Of a stretch of DNA of 64,000 bases, positions 26,144 to 36,892 are shown piece after piece (the first letter of the stretch is position 1; every line of letters begins with the position of its first letter). The stretch lies in contig NZ_AUCX01000019.1 of the NCBI RefSeq assembly GCF_000429985.1, forward strand, positions 47,134 to 111,133, in the 5' to 3' direction. The position numbers and the translations under genes were made by a program. This DNA comes from Maridesulfovibrio bastinii DSM 16055. Its GTDB lineage: Bacteria; Desulfobacterota; Desulfovibrionia; Desulfovibrionales; Desulfovibrionaceae. The notes beneath the pieces were generated by a model that saw only the letters and a list, made by a program, of their open reading frames with translations, was not told the DNA's origin and did not search any database.

Positions 26144-29100
26144 ATGAAAAAATTACTTCTACTACTGCTCACAATCTCTTTTATCTTATTCGCGTGTGGC
26201 GGAGGGGGAGGCGGAAGCTCGAGCTCCAGCTCAATTGTAATTTCAGGTGTTGTAGATGATGACCCTGTACAAGGAGCAGAAGTATACATCGACTTTGGTG
26301 ACGGCACGACTTCTACCAAAGCTATTACAGGAGCCGATGGTTCATATGAACTGACCTTATCAGATGAAGACATGTCGAAAGTGAGTCCCACGGTTCCAGC
26401 AGGTAGCTATGGCCCCACTGACAGTCTGTTTGTTGTGGCCAAGAAGAACGGAAAAATTTTGCGCAATGCACTGCCACGAGACCTTACAGGTAAAGATAAT
26501 TTATACATAACCAACGATTCAGAATCTTATGCCCAGTATCTGGAAAGTATAGGTAAGTTGAATGCTGAAAAACTGGTAGAATTTAATGCTGAACTAGTAA
26601 AAGGTCGCATCAAAGACTCCAGTCCTAACGCTGATTTCATCAAGGATATCAGAGAAGATGTAAAAGACTACTTTATGCATGGGGCCAACAAACCTGACCC
26701 CGGAAACTTATTCACAAAATCCATCAATCATCTTGGTAATGCTAAAGTTGCTTCTAAATCCGATAATACTTCCTACATATCAACAAGAACACTCATGAGC
26801 GGTGGAGACATAATTCTTCCTCCCGGAGTTTCAGTAAGTTCAGATAATGTTCTCATTACTTCCAAAGGAGCTGGCAGATTTACCATCGGAACAGGTAACG
26901 AAGGTGGTCAATCAGTATATCTGAAAATTAATCAGGCTGGGACATACTCATTAGTCCCAGTTGAATTAAAAGCAAAACAGCTTACCCAAATTGCGAGTCA
27001 AAATGTAACACCACAACGAGGAGCAACCTTAGGCAGCGATGCTGAAGGCGTAAAAGCTACTATTCCTCCATTTTCCTTAAATGAGGATACCAATATCACC
27101 TTCAATAAAGTCCAAAGTGAAGGCGAAACAGTAGATGGAAAAATGATTCTTGATATGCAGCCTTCAGGTCTGCAATTTGAAATGCCGATAACGATCAAAA
27201 TCAAATACTCTAATTTTGGAGTAACCGACCCCAACTCCGTACAATGGAAATATGGATCTGCAGACGGAGGATATGAAGCAGCAGATATTGTCAGCATAGA
27301 TACTGAGAATAAATATATTTATGTACGCGTCCAACATTTTAGTAATTTGGTTATCTCTACATTGAAGGGGCAAGAGTATGTTGATTTAGGACCATATTCA
27401 TTTGTACATATCTCAAGGCGTAATTTTGGATTTGAGATAGATACCACTAACGGAATGAAACGTGTTCAAACTCTCATATCGAATAGACTGTTCAAAGGGA
27501 GTTCGCTCGGCAACAGAAAAATTGGCAACTGTGGAGCACAATGTGTAATAACTGCAGACACATTGGCAGGTGTTACACATGGACGATTTCTAGATCAAGA
27601 GGGCAGAGAGTCCTATAATTTGATTAAAGATATTATTGATAACAAAAAATATTCATTTGAAGAAAAGTATACTAAATTAAATAAACTAATCAGGCTTACC
27701 CATAATAAAATCCAAAAAGGAGACTTAATATACTCTTATGGTAAAGGTAATTCGCCAGGGCACACTATGCTAGCAGTCAGCAATGATGCTTTTTTAGATT
27801 CTAATTTTCCGATCGATGAAGACCCACTATATAAAGAAAATGAATTGGGAGGATAATACTTAAAAGGAAAAGGAAAGAAAAATACTGCAAGTGGATTCAG
27901 AATTAGGCCTAATGAGTCTATCTCAAAAAACCTTAAATTTGCAATTTCATACGATAAAGACAAAAAATTATTACAAATGAAAGCAACCGAAGCAAATAGT
28001 TTCGTCGTCTTTAGTCATGAACATTTCTCGGAAACATATAAGGAACAAGCAACTAAACGCATTAGATTTTACTCAACTGTATCCAATAATGAGCCATTGG
28101 GCTTCTGCTGGCCAAAAAAAGAAGCACCCTGGTTATATTTTCTTGTAGCGAATGAAGGCGATGGTTTGAGAAGAAAAGATGATGATGGAGCCGCATACTA
28201 CGGTTTCGATCCAGACCTACTGCCTGTCTCCCCATTAAAAATTAATACTAATGGCAGTATCGCAAGCGATGAGGACTCAAGATATGAAATATATGTAAGC
28301 GATTACTTTGGTGAAAACAAAAAATTCAGACTCACCAACTTCACGATAGAACAGAGTAATGAGTCGGAGGGCAACACGATCAAAGACCTCATTGTCCCTG
28401 AAAAGAATTCCATTTCACTTAATTTTGATGGCAACACCCTCAAAAGACTAGAACAAGACAAAACCAACATTGCGGAATTCAAAATGATCCCAGAAAATGG
28501 AGTTGAAACCTTTGCCAAGCGCTACGAGCTAAGAGTTAATACAGATGACAACTCCGTGACAGGTAACAAAAAAGTTCTTTTCAGCCCCACGGTCATTGAT
28601 GATTATTACATTTCATGGGGAAAAGAAAACAATAAACCAGACATCCCCATCGGCTTCTGGAGTTCATACGGAAATAACATTACGCGTGACGACACTGCTT
28701 CTAATAATGAAGAAGCGCGATTGACTATACTTAATCCCAATGACAGACGCGCACCAAGCACACTTCAGCCCAATGGTATCTACAAAGATGATCGTGCGAT
28801 CAATGGTTACTTTATGACATTAGGTAAAGAGAGAGAGGCAGAATGGCATTTTGCCTTAGCTGGGCAGCATACGATAATGGTCAACATTCCCACAGGACAT
28901 ATGAGCCAAATCATACACACTAGCTACACATTGCATTCAGGAAACAAAGAAATACAGCTTAAAGCTCGTGAACTTAAAGAAAGTCTAAAATCATCAGCAT
29001 TTAAAAACTGGTATATGCTTTATGATCCGAAAAAAACAGGCGGATCAAGATATTTATTCAATCTAAGCGGAACAGAAAAACTCAGTGTAAAAAACACAAA

Positions 29101-30262
29101 TCAACACTATGTTGTGGTTGATGGAATCAAGGTGCAATCAGCAAAAGCAATACTTGCCGATGCAAAAGCAGCAGGGGAAGTTTCAATCAAAGACATTGGA
29201 GATATTGCATTCAAAATACAAATAGATGTCTACAAAAAAAGCTGTACTTTAGGTCTATTTTGCAAATATGAAAAGGTAAAGACTTACTACGTTGACCGAG
29301 GCGGCATTGGATCAAGTTATAAATATGAGGTGGACAACCTAACAGAGGGAGAATACAAACTCATAATATCACTTAAAGACGGTGAAACTCTTGAGGTTGA
29401 TCGTATAGTTGAAGGCGCAAGAGCAATGTCTTTCACTCCTAGGGCAATGGCTGCAGCAACATCTCAAAACAATAAAGAAATTTATACAACCTATAAACCA
29501 CAGACACTTATTTTCAAAGTAACTGAAAACTCAAAAACAATAAACCTGCCCAAGGTCACACTGGAGCGTAACCTTTTTAAACCAGAAGTCAGCATCAAAT
29601 TAACTGACGCGGTAACATCTAACCCTGTAGCTGGAGCAGATGTAACAGTAAAATTTGGATTGGATAGGAATGATGACTCTGTAGCTTACAGCGAAACAAC
29701 TGATAGCAGTGGTCTATTTAAAATAGCTGAGATGCCTTACGGTCAATACAACTGCGTATTCAATAAGAATGGTTATATCTCAACAGCACTAAACCTAGAA
29801 GTAAGTGGTGACACAAATTCACAAACAGAGCTCTCCATATCACCTGTTCTTGAACCGGGAGAGGCTCGTATCAGGCTTTCATGGGGTGAAGTTCCAAATG
29901 ACCTTGATAGCCATTTAATTAAAACAACAGGTGGAGCACAGGAGTACCATATTTACTATGGTTCGAAAACCGGTACAGGAGGCGACAACCTTGACCGAGA
30001 CGACACTGACAGCTTCGGCCCAGAAACTGTAACTATCAAAGATGTCTCTTTTCGTTCAGATTACAAATACTATGTTTACAAATTCTCTAATGATAGTGCT
30101 GAAATTAAAGATTCTGGTGCTAGTGTAAAAATATCCACAGGAAATACGGAAAGAACATTTTACCCACCAAGCGAAGAAGGTCGTTACTGGAAGGTATTTG
30201 AAATCAACAATGGCGAAATAAACGCATGCACAGAAAATTGTATGTCCAATTCAGCTCCATAA
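26144..30262 (+). pseudogene. Large multidomain lipoprotein gene interrupted by an in-frame TAA
   Basis: One continuous frame of 1373 codons is broken only by a TAA at 27854-27856 (codon 571). The 5' part encodes a lipoprotein (lipobox LFAC, Cys18), then a Gly6-Ser6 linker, a carboxypeptidase-regulatory-like domain (about residues 31-60), and near residues 455-560 a region with NCGAQC (C463) and SPGHTMLAV (H540) that resembles an NlpC/CHAP-type amidase. After the stop the same frame is open without an ATG until 27977, so the two halves were one gene. The C-terminal part has a second regulatory-like domain (about 1149-1236) and a DUF2135-like domain (about 1242-1360). It is a surface protein of unknown role. 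If the stop is real, only the truncated N-terminal product is secreted. Confidence 0.75.
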
Positions 30263-30286
30263 ATAATACTCTCGTAATAAACCGTA

Positions 30287-30320
30287 AAAAGGTCTGTTCA
30301 ATTTTTGGGCAGACCTTTCT
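30287..30320 (+). terminator. Terminator of the large lipoprotein gene
   Basis: AAGGTCTG and CAGACCTT form an 8-bp stem around a 13-base loop, followed by TTCTATTTCT, 25 bases after the stop codon. Confidence 0.6.
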
Positions 30321-30713
30321 ATTTCTATATCTTTAACGACTACACAAGATATACATAAAATCACAATATCATTCACCCTCACCAGTTGACACCAAAAATC
30401 GACAGCCCTCCCAAACACCCCAACTACACGCAAAAAAGGTTAACCCAAATAATGAGTTAAACCGTTAATATTATACTAGTTTTGTACTAGATTGTGACCC
30501 CGGCACCCAATAATTCCTCCCAATTCCCCCATCCATAAAAATCATCCCCCCTCACACCCACTTTAGATTTCTGACCTAGCCATTCAATTCTCCAGTCTTT
30601 CCATTTGTAGTCCTTTTTACGGACAGACATTGATTGTGAATCTGATATATTCAGCTGTGTTCAAATGATTTTTGCTTATGGCATTTGCTGACAACATTAT
30701 ATTGTAACGGGAC
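30321..30713. other. Intergenic stretch with a decayed palindrome
   Basis: No gene. A weak relative of the GGTTAAC palindrome lies at 30437-30463, followed by C-rich text resembling the sequence after the hairpin at 18311. The 250 bases before the next gene show nothing further. Confidence 0.5.
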
Positions 30714-31109
30714 ATGATGATGAGAATCGAGAATATTAAAAGCTTACTGGCAGATGAGGGACTTCGCCCTAAAATTGATGATGATGGAGATTTATTCTTT
30801 AAGTATGAGGGTAATTCTTTCTTTTTGGATATTGATGAAGATGATCCGTGTTTTCTTAGAATTATACTTCCGAACTTCTGGGAATTTACGGATGAGATTC
30901 GTGAGACTGTGGGCATGGCTTGTCTTGAAGCAACAGCTCAAGCCAAGGTTGCAAAAATTTTCCCTGTTGAAAACAACATCTGGTCTTCCGCTGAATTATT
31001 TATTGCGGATGAAAAGACTCTCACTCCGATAATTTTCAGACTGTTGGATTCAGCTGTTGCCGCAGCAACAGTATTTATTGATATTATGGAAGAGAATCAG
31101 GCTGACTGA
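30714..31109 (+). CDS. YbjN-like domain protein
   Basis: A 131-residue acidic cytoplasmic protein. The pattern of a short N-terminal helix, FFKYEGNSFFLDIDEDDPCFLRIILPNFW and a long C-terminal helical part fits the YbjN / type III secretion chaperone-like fold. Such proteins are often stress-related or chaperone-like. Three consecutive ATG codons (30714, 30717, 30720) leave the start uncertain by two residues. It is convergent with the TPR gene. Function unknown. Confidence 0.6.
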   Translation: MMMRIENIKSLLADEGLRPKIDDDGDLFFKYEGNSFFLDIDEDDPCFLRIILPNFWEFTDEIRETVGMACLEATAQAKVAKIFPVENNIWSSAELFIADEKTLTPIIFRLLDSAVAAATVFIDIMEENQAD

Positions 31110-31112
31110 ACT

Positions 31113-31144
31113 AAAAACAGCGGCCACCAAGGGGAGGCCGCTGT
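31113..31144 (-). terminator. Terminator of the TPR gene
   Basis: Read on the minus strand, CAGCGGCC and GGCCGCTG form an 8-bp GC stem followed by TTTTTAG. Confidence 0.7.
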
Positions 31145-31195
31145 GATAAAAAGCTCTATGCTCACAACCTGAGCATAATTTATTTTGTAATTACA

Positions 31196-32128
31196 TTAGA
31201 TTTCTTCCAGAGAAACAGCCTTTTTAAAAGCCTGTACCGCTTCATCCTCTCGACCCGACTCTCTAAGAACGCAACCTTTGCCATACCATGCCTTGGCAAA
31301 TTCATCGTTCAAAGCCAGACTCCGCTCATAAGCCTCAAGAGCATCGAGCAGCATTCCCAGCGCTCTATAGATATTACCTTTGCCATACCACGATGAGGCA
31401 AAATCATTATCCAGTGACAAAGCCTTATCATAAGACTCCATAGCCTCAGTAAACATTTCCTGTGTGTAAAAAGAATTACCGCGGCCATGCCATGCGTACT
31501 TATCTTCCGCATCCAGAGAAATTGCTTTATCAAACGCTTCTACAGCTTCCTTGTATCTTCCCAGATCATGGAGAGCATTTCCGCGCCCGTTCCACGAGAA
31601 CACATTTTCCGGATCAATGGACAGAGCTTTATCAAAAGCCTCAAGAGCTTCGGTCGGACGGCCCATATCATCAAGGACATTGCCTCTGCCGCTCCATGCG
31701 TAGTCGTCTTCGTCATCCAGCTCAATAGCTTTATCAAAAGATTGTAAAGCTTCTTCGTTTCTTTCCAGTGAGTTAAAAATGTTGGCCCTGCCATTCCACG
31801 CATCAGAGCAATTCTCATCTATTGAAAGTGCTTTTTCAAACATTTCAAGAGCTTCAATTGTCTTACCTGTTTCATCAAGGGCATTTCCCATTCCACTCCA
31901 CGCTTCAGCGAAATCATCCTTTAATTCAACAGCTTTTTTATAAGCTGCTACAGCTTCTTCGTAACGATCAAGTTCACGCAGCGCGCAGGCTTTGCCGTTC
32001 CATAAATCAGGATCATCTTCATCCAGTTTTAAAGCTTCCTTAAATGATTCAAGAGCTTCGGAAAAACGACCTGAATCATAAAAATCCACACCCTGATTAT
32101 ACAAGAATGAACTATTCTTTTCCGTCAC
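31196..32128 (-). CDS. Tetratricopeptide-repeat protein (about nine TPRs)
   Basis: A 310-residue protein made almost wholly of 34-residue TPR units from residue 6 on. The consensus is well kept (W-GKG-AL--LGR--EA-EA--KAL-LD). No signal peptide or other domain is present, so a cytoplasmic protein-protein scaffold is likely. The repeats are very regular (WNGRGN, WSGRGN, WHGRGN), suggesting recent internal duplication. The partner is unknown. It does not appear to be in an operon. Confidence 0.93.
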   Translation of the reverse strand: MTEKNSSFLYNQGVDFYDSGRFSEALESFKEALKLDEDDPDLWNGKACALRELDRYEEAVAAYKKAVELKDDFAEAWSGMGNALDETGKTIEALEMFEKALSIDENCSDAWNGRANIFNSLERNEEALQSFDKAIELDDEDDYAWSGRGNVLDDMGRPTEALEAFDKALSIDPENVFSWNGRGNALHDLGRYKEAVEAFDKAISLDAEDKYAWHGRGNSFYTQEMFTEAMESYDKALSLDNDFASSWYGKGNIYRALGMLLDALEAYERSLALNDEFAKAWYGKGCVLRESGREDEAVQAFKKAVSLEEI

Positions 32129-32543
32129 TGCTATCTCTCCTGAAATATTTTATTCATTTTTTAATTTTTGCTTAGTGTAATCTCTTTCTCTGAACTTTTA
32201 AACAGATCTTGAAATCTATAAAAATTATTTACAATTTAATTAGGAAGTTGTCTGTAAAAACATTGCAGCAAAAAGAAAATTTATTCTAAAAACAATTTTT
32301 AATTTATTATTAAATATCAATATATTATCTAATTTAATATTCTGTACCTCTAAGCATAAAAAATTAATGATTATATGTTCTACTTTAGGAGTATGATAGC
32401 TTGATATTTATTTAATTTTACCCCGCTGACAAAATCATATAGACAGCTTTCATACTGATTGAATGTCTGTCTCGTCCTGCCGCAACGCACGCAGCCATTT
32501 ATTTCACCACTTAGAATGACGGTACAGATACACAGGAATAAGA
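32129..32543. other. Divergent intergenic region, AT-rich
   Basis: Separates the TPR gene (minus) from the helicase gene (plus) and must hold both promoters. It is strongly AT-rich at 32220-32420. I see no RNA gene or clear operator. Confidence 0.5.
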
Positions 32544-33890
32544 ATGCTCGTAAAAATATCCAAAGACCTGACCATTGAAGGCTTATCCAAAGAAATAGCT
32601 GAAGAAATAAAAGACGCTCTGGTAATGCTCAATCCAGAATATCTAAACGCTATGAAATACAGGGGTAGAGCCTGGAAAATTAAAAAATATATCAAAATGT
32701 ATTCCGCTGATCGCAGTGGACGCCTGCATTGCCCGCGAGGATTCGGAGTTGAACTCCACAAAATTCTTAAAGCTTCACATGAAGAAATTGTTTATGAAGA
32801 TAACCGCAGGGAGCTGGAAGAAGTAGAATTTAAATTTCAAGGAGAGCTGCGGGACTATCAGCAGGAAGTTCTGGAAAGTTTTGCCAACCGTTCTCAGGGC
32901 GTGCTGGAAGCAGGCACAGGAGCAGGCAAAACGGTTGTTGCTCTGGCCCTTGCCGCACAGCGAAAACAGCCGACATTAGTCCTTGTCCATACCAAGGAAC
33001 TCCTCCTGCAATGGATTGAAAGAATAAGGCAGTTTATCGGGATTGAAGCCGGACAGGTCGGGAATGGTAAATTTAAACTCAAACCGATCACCGTGGCGAC
33101 CATACAGACAGCAAGAAACAGACTGGACAAGCTTGTTCCCGAATTCGGGCATGTTATTGTGGATGAATGTCACCGGGCTCCGGCAAGCACTTTTCAGGAT
33201 GTGGTGACTTCTTTTGATGCCAAATATTTAACAGGACTTTCAGCAACCCCATACCGGGCCGACGGGCTGGATAAGATCATCAATCTAACACTTGGCGATG
33301 TGGTTCATCGTGTGGACCCCAGAAGACTTCAAAACAATGGAGCCATTCTCAAGCCGGAAGTAATCACCATTGAGACGGATTTTTTCTTCAAAGGTGATGC
33401 CTCCACAGAGTACTCCCAGATGATGACGGCTATAGCTGAAGACCCGGCACGCAATGCAGTAATAGCCTCATGTGTCAAAGAAGAACTGGAAAAAAGTCAA
33501 GGAACCCTGCTTCTTGTTGCAGATCGCACAGCGCATCTGGACTGGCTTGAAGCACTGCTGGCAAAATTAGACGTAGATGTTGCTGTTCTGACCGGTAAAA
33601 CTCCGGCACTTCAACGGGAAGAAACTGTTGAAAAACTTAATGCCGGCGAAATAAAAGTTCTTGCCAGCACATCGTCACTCATTGGCGAAGGTTTCGACTG
33701 TCCCGGACTTTCGACACTTTTCCTGTGTTCTCCTATCAAGTCAAAAGGAAGATTGATCCAGATCATCGGCAGAATTTTAAGACCTGCCGATGGCAAGCGG
33801 CCAAGAATATATGATTTTGTGGATGACAAAGTTGGAGTGCTTAAACACAGTGCGGAAATTCGTCAAAAGATATATCTCGAAATAGTCTAA
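32544..33890 (+). CDS. SF2 DEAD/DEAH-type helicase (XPB/Rad25-like)
   Basis: A 448-residue superfamily 2 helicase. A small N-terminal domain (residues 1-85) is followed by the motor: LRDYQQEVLESF (Q-like), LEAGTGAGKT (motif I), VDECHRAP (motif II), LSATPYRADGLD (motif III) and QIIGRILRPADGKRPRIYDFVDD (motif VI). This architecture is close to XPB-like DNA helicases in bacteria, often found in repair or defence contexts. No partner gene is adjacent. Function beyond ATP-dependent DNA unwinding or translocation is not shown. Confidence 0.88.
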   Translation: MLVKISKDLTIEGLSKEIAEEIKDALVMLNPEYLNAMKYRGRAWKIKKYIKMYSADRSGRLHCPRGFGVELHKILKASHEEIVYEDNRRELEEVEFKFQGELRDYQQEVLESFANRSQGVLEAGTGAGKTVVALALAAQRKQPTLVLVHTKELLLQWIERIRQFIGIEAGQVGNGKFKLKPITVATIQTARNRLDKLVPEFGHVIVDECHRAPASTFQDVVTSFDAKYLTGLSATPYRADGLDKIINLTLGDVVHRVDPRRLQNNGAILKPEVITIETDFFFKGDASTEYSQMMTAIAEDPARNAVIASCVKEELEKSQGTLLLVADRTAHLDWLEALLAKLDVDVAVLTGKTPALQREETVEKLNAGEIKVLASTSSLIGEGFDCPGLSTLFLCSPIKSKGRLIQIIGRILRPADGKRPRIYDFVDDKVGVLKHSAEIRQKIYLEIV

Positions 33891-33972
33891 ATCAATTTTC
33901 GTTAAGCTGAGCCTAAGCAGTAAAACTGTTAGCAGCAGATAACGAGACGCTATTAAAAACAGCACTTATTCA

Positions 33973-34020
33973 ATAATAGCAGGGCCGGAAATCGTGATCA
34001 TGATTTCCGGCCCTGCTATT
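33973..34020. terminator. Strong bidirectional terminator
   Basis: A 19-bp perfect stem (AATAGCAGGGCCGGAAATC) with a short loop between the convergent helicase and emrB-type genes. Confidence 0.85.
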
Positions 34021-34036
34021 ATTCAATTAAGAGTAT

Positions 34037-35611
34037 TTATTTTTTCTTAGGCTTATCTTTGGTCAGCTCATCCAGCTTCTTTTTGCTGGGCATCATAAAA
34101 ACGAGTGGTATGAGCAAAAGAAAAAACAGCCCGAATATTATCGAGATATCATTGTATGCAAGCATAGTAGCCTGTCTTACAAGAGATTTTTCCAGCACAC
34201 CTATGGCCAGATGGGTGGAATCAAGGATACTGTAGCCCAGATGATGCAGCATCCCCTGAATCTGTTGCAGGGTCTGCCGTGAGATATCACTGAAACTACT
34301 GATATGTTCGGAAAGGTAAGCTCTATGCATCTGAACACGGCGATCAAGGATCACAGCGACAAGGGCATAGCCGATGTTGCCACCGACCCTTCGGGATAAA
34401 GTGTACAGACTTGAAGCATCTGTCATATTACTGCGATCAACCGAGCAGAGTGAAACAGTACTCAAAGGAATAAACATAAACGGCATTCCCACACCCATGA
34501 TCAGCAGCGGCATGATAAGATCACCAATACCGGCATTTGTGCTGAGTTGTCCGAGGTCATAATAGGAATACATGATGATGAAAATTCCGCAGAGCACAAG
34601 TACTCTTGCGCCGTATCTGGGGTAGAGCCAGCCGACAATCGGCATAAAAAACATCAGGGTTAAAGCTCTCGGAGCAAGGGCAAGTCCTGATTCAAAAGCA
34701 GGATATCCAAGAAGGTCCTGAGTAAATTGTGGCAGAACAAAGGTTGTTCCAAAAAGTGAAACCCCGAATATCAGCCCCATAACAAATCCGAGACTGAGGT
34801 TTTTATCTTTGAGAACCCTCAAATTTACTACCGGCTCATCATGATATAGTTCCCAAAAAATCATCACCAGCATACTGACACAGGTAATTATGGTGGTTAC
34901 CAGAATAAAATTGGAATCAAACCAGTTATCTTCCTGTCCACGTTCAAGAACTATCTGCATGCCTGTCAGAAAGAGGGAAAGAAGAATAATTCCAACCCAG
35001 TCGATGGATTTTACTCCACGCTTGAGATAAGGCGGGTCATGCACAAATTTAATGGTCAGGATAATTCCAGCCACGCATACCGGCAGATTGATATAAAAAA
35101 CCCACGGCCATCCCCAGCGGTCTGTAAGCCATCCTCCGCAGATAGGCCCCAAAGCCGGAGCGAGCACAACTCCCATCCCGAAAACAGCCATTGCCATTCC
35201 CTGTTTGGAAGCCGGAAAAGTTTCACGCAGAATAGCCTGAGAAACAGGAATAAGCGCACCGCCACCGATACCCTGAATAATTCTGTAAACAATCATCTGG
35301 GTGAATGATGTTGCGGTACCGCATAAAATGGAACCAATGGTAAACAGCACAAAAGACCAGACATATAAATTCTTACGCCCGATAAGTGAGCTCCACCATC
35401 CGGCCATAGTGACCATGATAATTTCAGCGATACTGTAACTTGTGGCGACCCATGTTATCGATGAAAGATTAGTGGCGAATGATCCCATCATGTGCGACAT
35501 GGCCACGTTGACAACACTGGTGTCCATCACAGCCATAAAAGCACCGAAGACAACAGTGAATGCAATGGTCCACTGTTCGCCCGAAGACATCTCTTCAGGT
35601 TCTTTGAACAT
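34037..35611 (-). CDS. emrB: DHA2-family MFS drug efflux transporter (EmrB-like)
   Basis: A 524-residue inner-membrane protein with about 14 membrane helices. The DHA2 signature is present in the first part (MDTSVVNVAM, WWSSLIGRKN, and GWPWVFYINLPV after helix 5). It should pump hydrophobic compounds with its adaptor and an outer-membrane channel. I start at the ATG at 35611 with AGGTGG upstream; a GTG at 35620 also reads in frame and directly follows the emrA stop. It forms an operon with the HlyD-type adaptor gene. No TolC-like gene is adjacent. Confidence 0.93.
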   Translation of the reverse strand: MFKEPEEMSSGEQWTIAFTVVFGAFMAVMDTSVVNVAMSHMMGSFATNLSSITWVATSYSIAEIIMVTMAGWWSSLIGRKNLYVWSFVLFTIGSILCGTATSFTQMIVYRIIQGIGGGALIPVSQAILRETFPASKQGMAMAVFGMGVVLAPALGPICGGWLTDRWGWPWVFYINLPVCVAGIILTIKFVHDPPYLKRGVKSIDWVGIILLSLFLTGMQIVLERGQEDNWFDSNFILVTTIITCVSMLVMIFWELYHDEPVVNLRVLKDKNLSLGFVMGLIFGVSLFGTTFVLPQFTQDLLGYPAFESGLALAPRALTLMFFMPIVGWLYPRYGARVLVLCGIFIIMYSYYDLGQLSTNAGIGDLIMPLLIMGVGMPFMFIPLSTVSLCSVDRSNMTDASSLYTLSRRVGGNIGYALVAVILDRRVQMHRAYLSEHISSFSDISRQTLQQIQGMLHHLGYSILDSTHLAIGVLEKSLVRQATMLAYNDISIIFGLFFLLLIPLVFMMPSKKKLDELTKDKPKKK

Positions 35612-35620
35612 ATTCGCCAC

Positions 35621-36832
35621 CTATTTTTCCGGCAGTTCCGAAGAAGCTACATTGGTATAAGTGCCGTCACCTTCATATACATCCGAAACGTCCACATTCG
35701 GGATCACTGACATACCCGGCGCAAGCAGCGGCATGTTCTCGTTGCCACTGTCCTCAAAAACAATTTTAACAGGTACACGCTGAACAACTTTGATGAAGTT
35801 GCCGGCAGCATTTTCAGGAGGAAGCAGGGTAAAACGTGACCCTGTTCCACGCTGGACGGAATCTACACGTCCCTTGAAAACTCTGTCAGGATATGTATCA
35901 ATTTCAATCTCAACCGGCTGTCCGGGATGAATATCTTCAATTTGTGTTTCCTTAAAATTGGCTACCACCCAGACTTTAGGGCTGACTATGGAAACAAGAT
36001 TCTGTCCGACCTGAACATAATCACCGGCTTCAATACTTTTCTTTGTTATATATCCGTCAGTAGGAGCTGCTATTTTAGTATACGAAAGATTCTGCAGGGC
36101 CTTATCAAGCCTTGCTTTTGCTTCTTTAAGGTTCGCACTCTGCACTTCTATCTGGGCTTCAGCACGTTTAACATCACCCATAGCAGCTTTTACAGCGGCC
36201 CCGGCTTTCTGAATTTCAGCCGACTGGGTATTAAGCTTATATTTCGCAGAATTAAACTTTGCCCGGGATTCTCTCTGCTGTGCTTTGGCATGGTCAAATT
36301 CCTGCCTGCTAACAGCACCTTCCCTGACTATTTTAGTCATACGTTTGAAATCAGTCTCATCACGATCAAAGCTCGCTTTGTACTGTGCAATCTGTGCCTT
36401 GTAATCATCAAGCTCGGCCACCTGAGATCTCAGTTCAGCTTCCTGCTGTGCAAGAACATTTTTGGCGGCAAGGTAACGTGCTTCAGACACTTTTATCGAT
36501 GACTCCACCGATTTTACCCCGGCTCTAGCTATTTCCACTGCGATGCTATAATCAACAGGATCAATTTCAGCTATCAGCTGACCTTTTTTCACATATTGGT
36601 TGTCTTTAATTTCAACCTTTAAAAGATGCCCTGAAATATGCGGACTTATTGAAACAACGTGTGCTTCCACAAAAGCGTCATCAGTTGATTCATGCGTCAT
36701 AGCGTGATGATAAAAAGGGTACGCAACTCCAAGGCAACACAACACTGCAATTATTGAGATCAGGAAAACTTTCTTTTTACCGCGCAATAATCCGCCTTTT
36801 GAAGCTCCTGATTTTTTTTCTTCTGTATTCAT
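35621..36832 (-). CDS. emrA: HlyD/EmrA-type membrane fusion protein
   Basis: A 403-residue adaptor with one N-terminal membrane helix (about residues 24-46), a lipoyl-like half (DAFVEAHVVSISPHISGHLLKVEIKDNQYVKKGQLIAEIDP), a long coiled-coil hairpin (about residues 100-230) and the matching second half (IAAPTDGYITKKSIEAGDYVQVGQ). It links the EmrB-like pump to an outer-membrane channel across the periplasm. The stop codon is next to the emrB start region, so the two are co-translated. Confidence 0.94.
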   Translation of the reverse strand: MNTEEKKSGASKGGLLRGKKKVFLISIIAVLCCLGVAYPFYHHAMTHESTDDAFVEAHVVSISPHISGHLLKVEIKDNQYVKKGQLIAEIDPVDYSIAVEIARAGVKSVESSIKVSEARYLAAKNVLAQQEAELRSQVAELDDYKAQIAQYKASFDRDETDFKRMTKIVREGAVSRQEFDHAKAQQRESRAKFNSAKYKLNTQSAEIQKAGAAVKAAMGDVKRAEAQIEVQSANLKEAKARLDKALQNLSYTKIAAPTDGYITKKSIEAGDYVQVGQNLVSIVSPKVWVVANFKETQIEDIHPGQPVEIEIDTYPDRVFKGRVDSVQRGTGSRFTLLPPENAAGNFIKVVQRVPVKIVFEDSGNENMPLLAPGMSVIPNVDVSDVYEGDGTYTNVASSELPEK

Positions 36833-36892
36833 ACTTTTCTATGGGATAAATTTTTATTCAATTAAATATTATCAGAACAGGCTTAAACTTAA

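Noticed and set aside
27854..27856. Recoding of the in-frame stop as selenocysteine
   Set aside because: The codon is UAA, whereas selenocysteine uses UGA, and no SECIS-like hairpin follows.
32544..33890. Anti-phage defence system around the SF2 helicase
   Set aside because: No nuclease, methylase or other defence gene is adjacent; neighbours are an unrelated TPR gene and an efflux operon.
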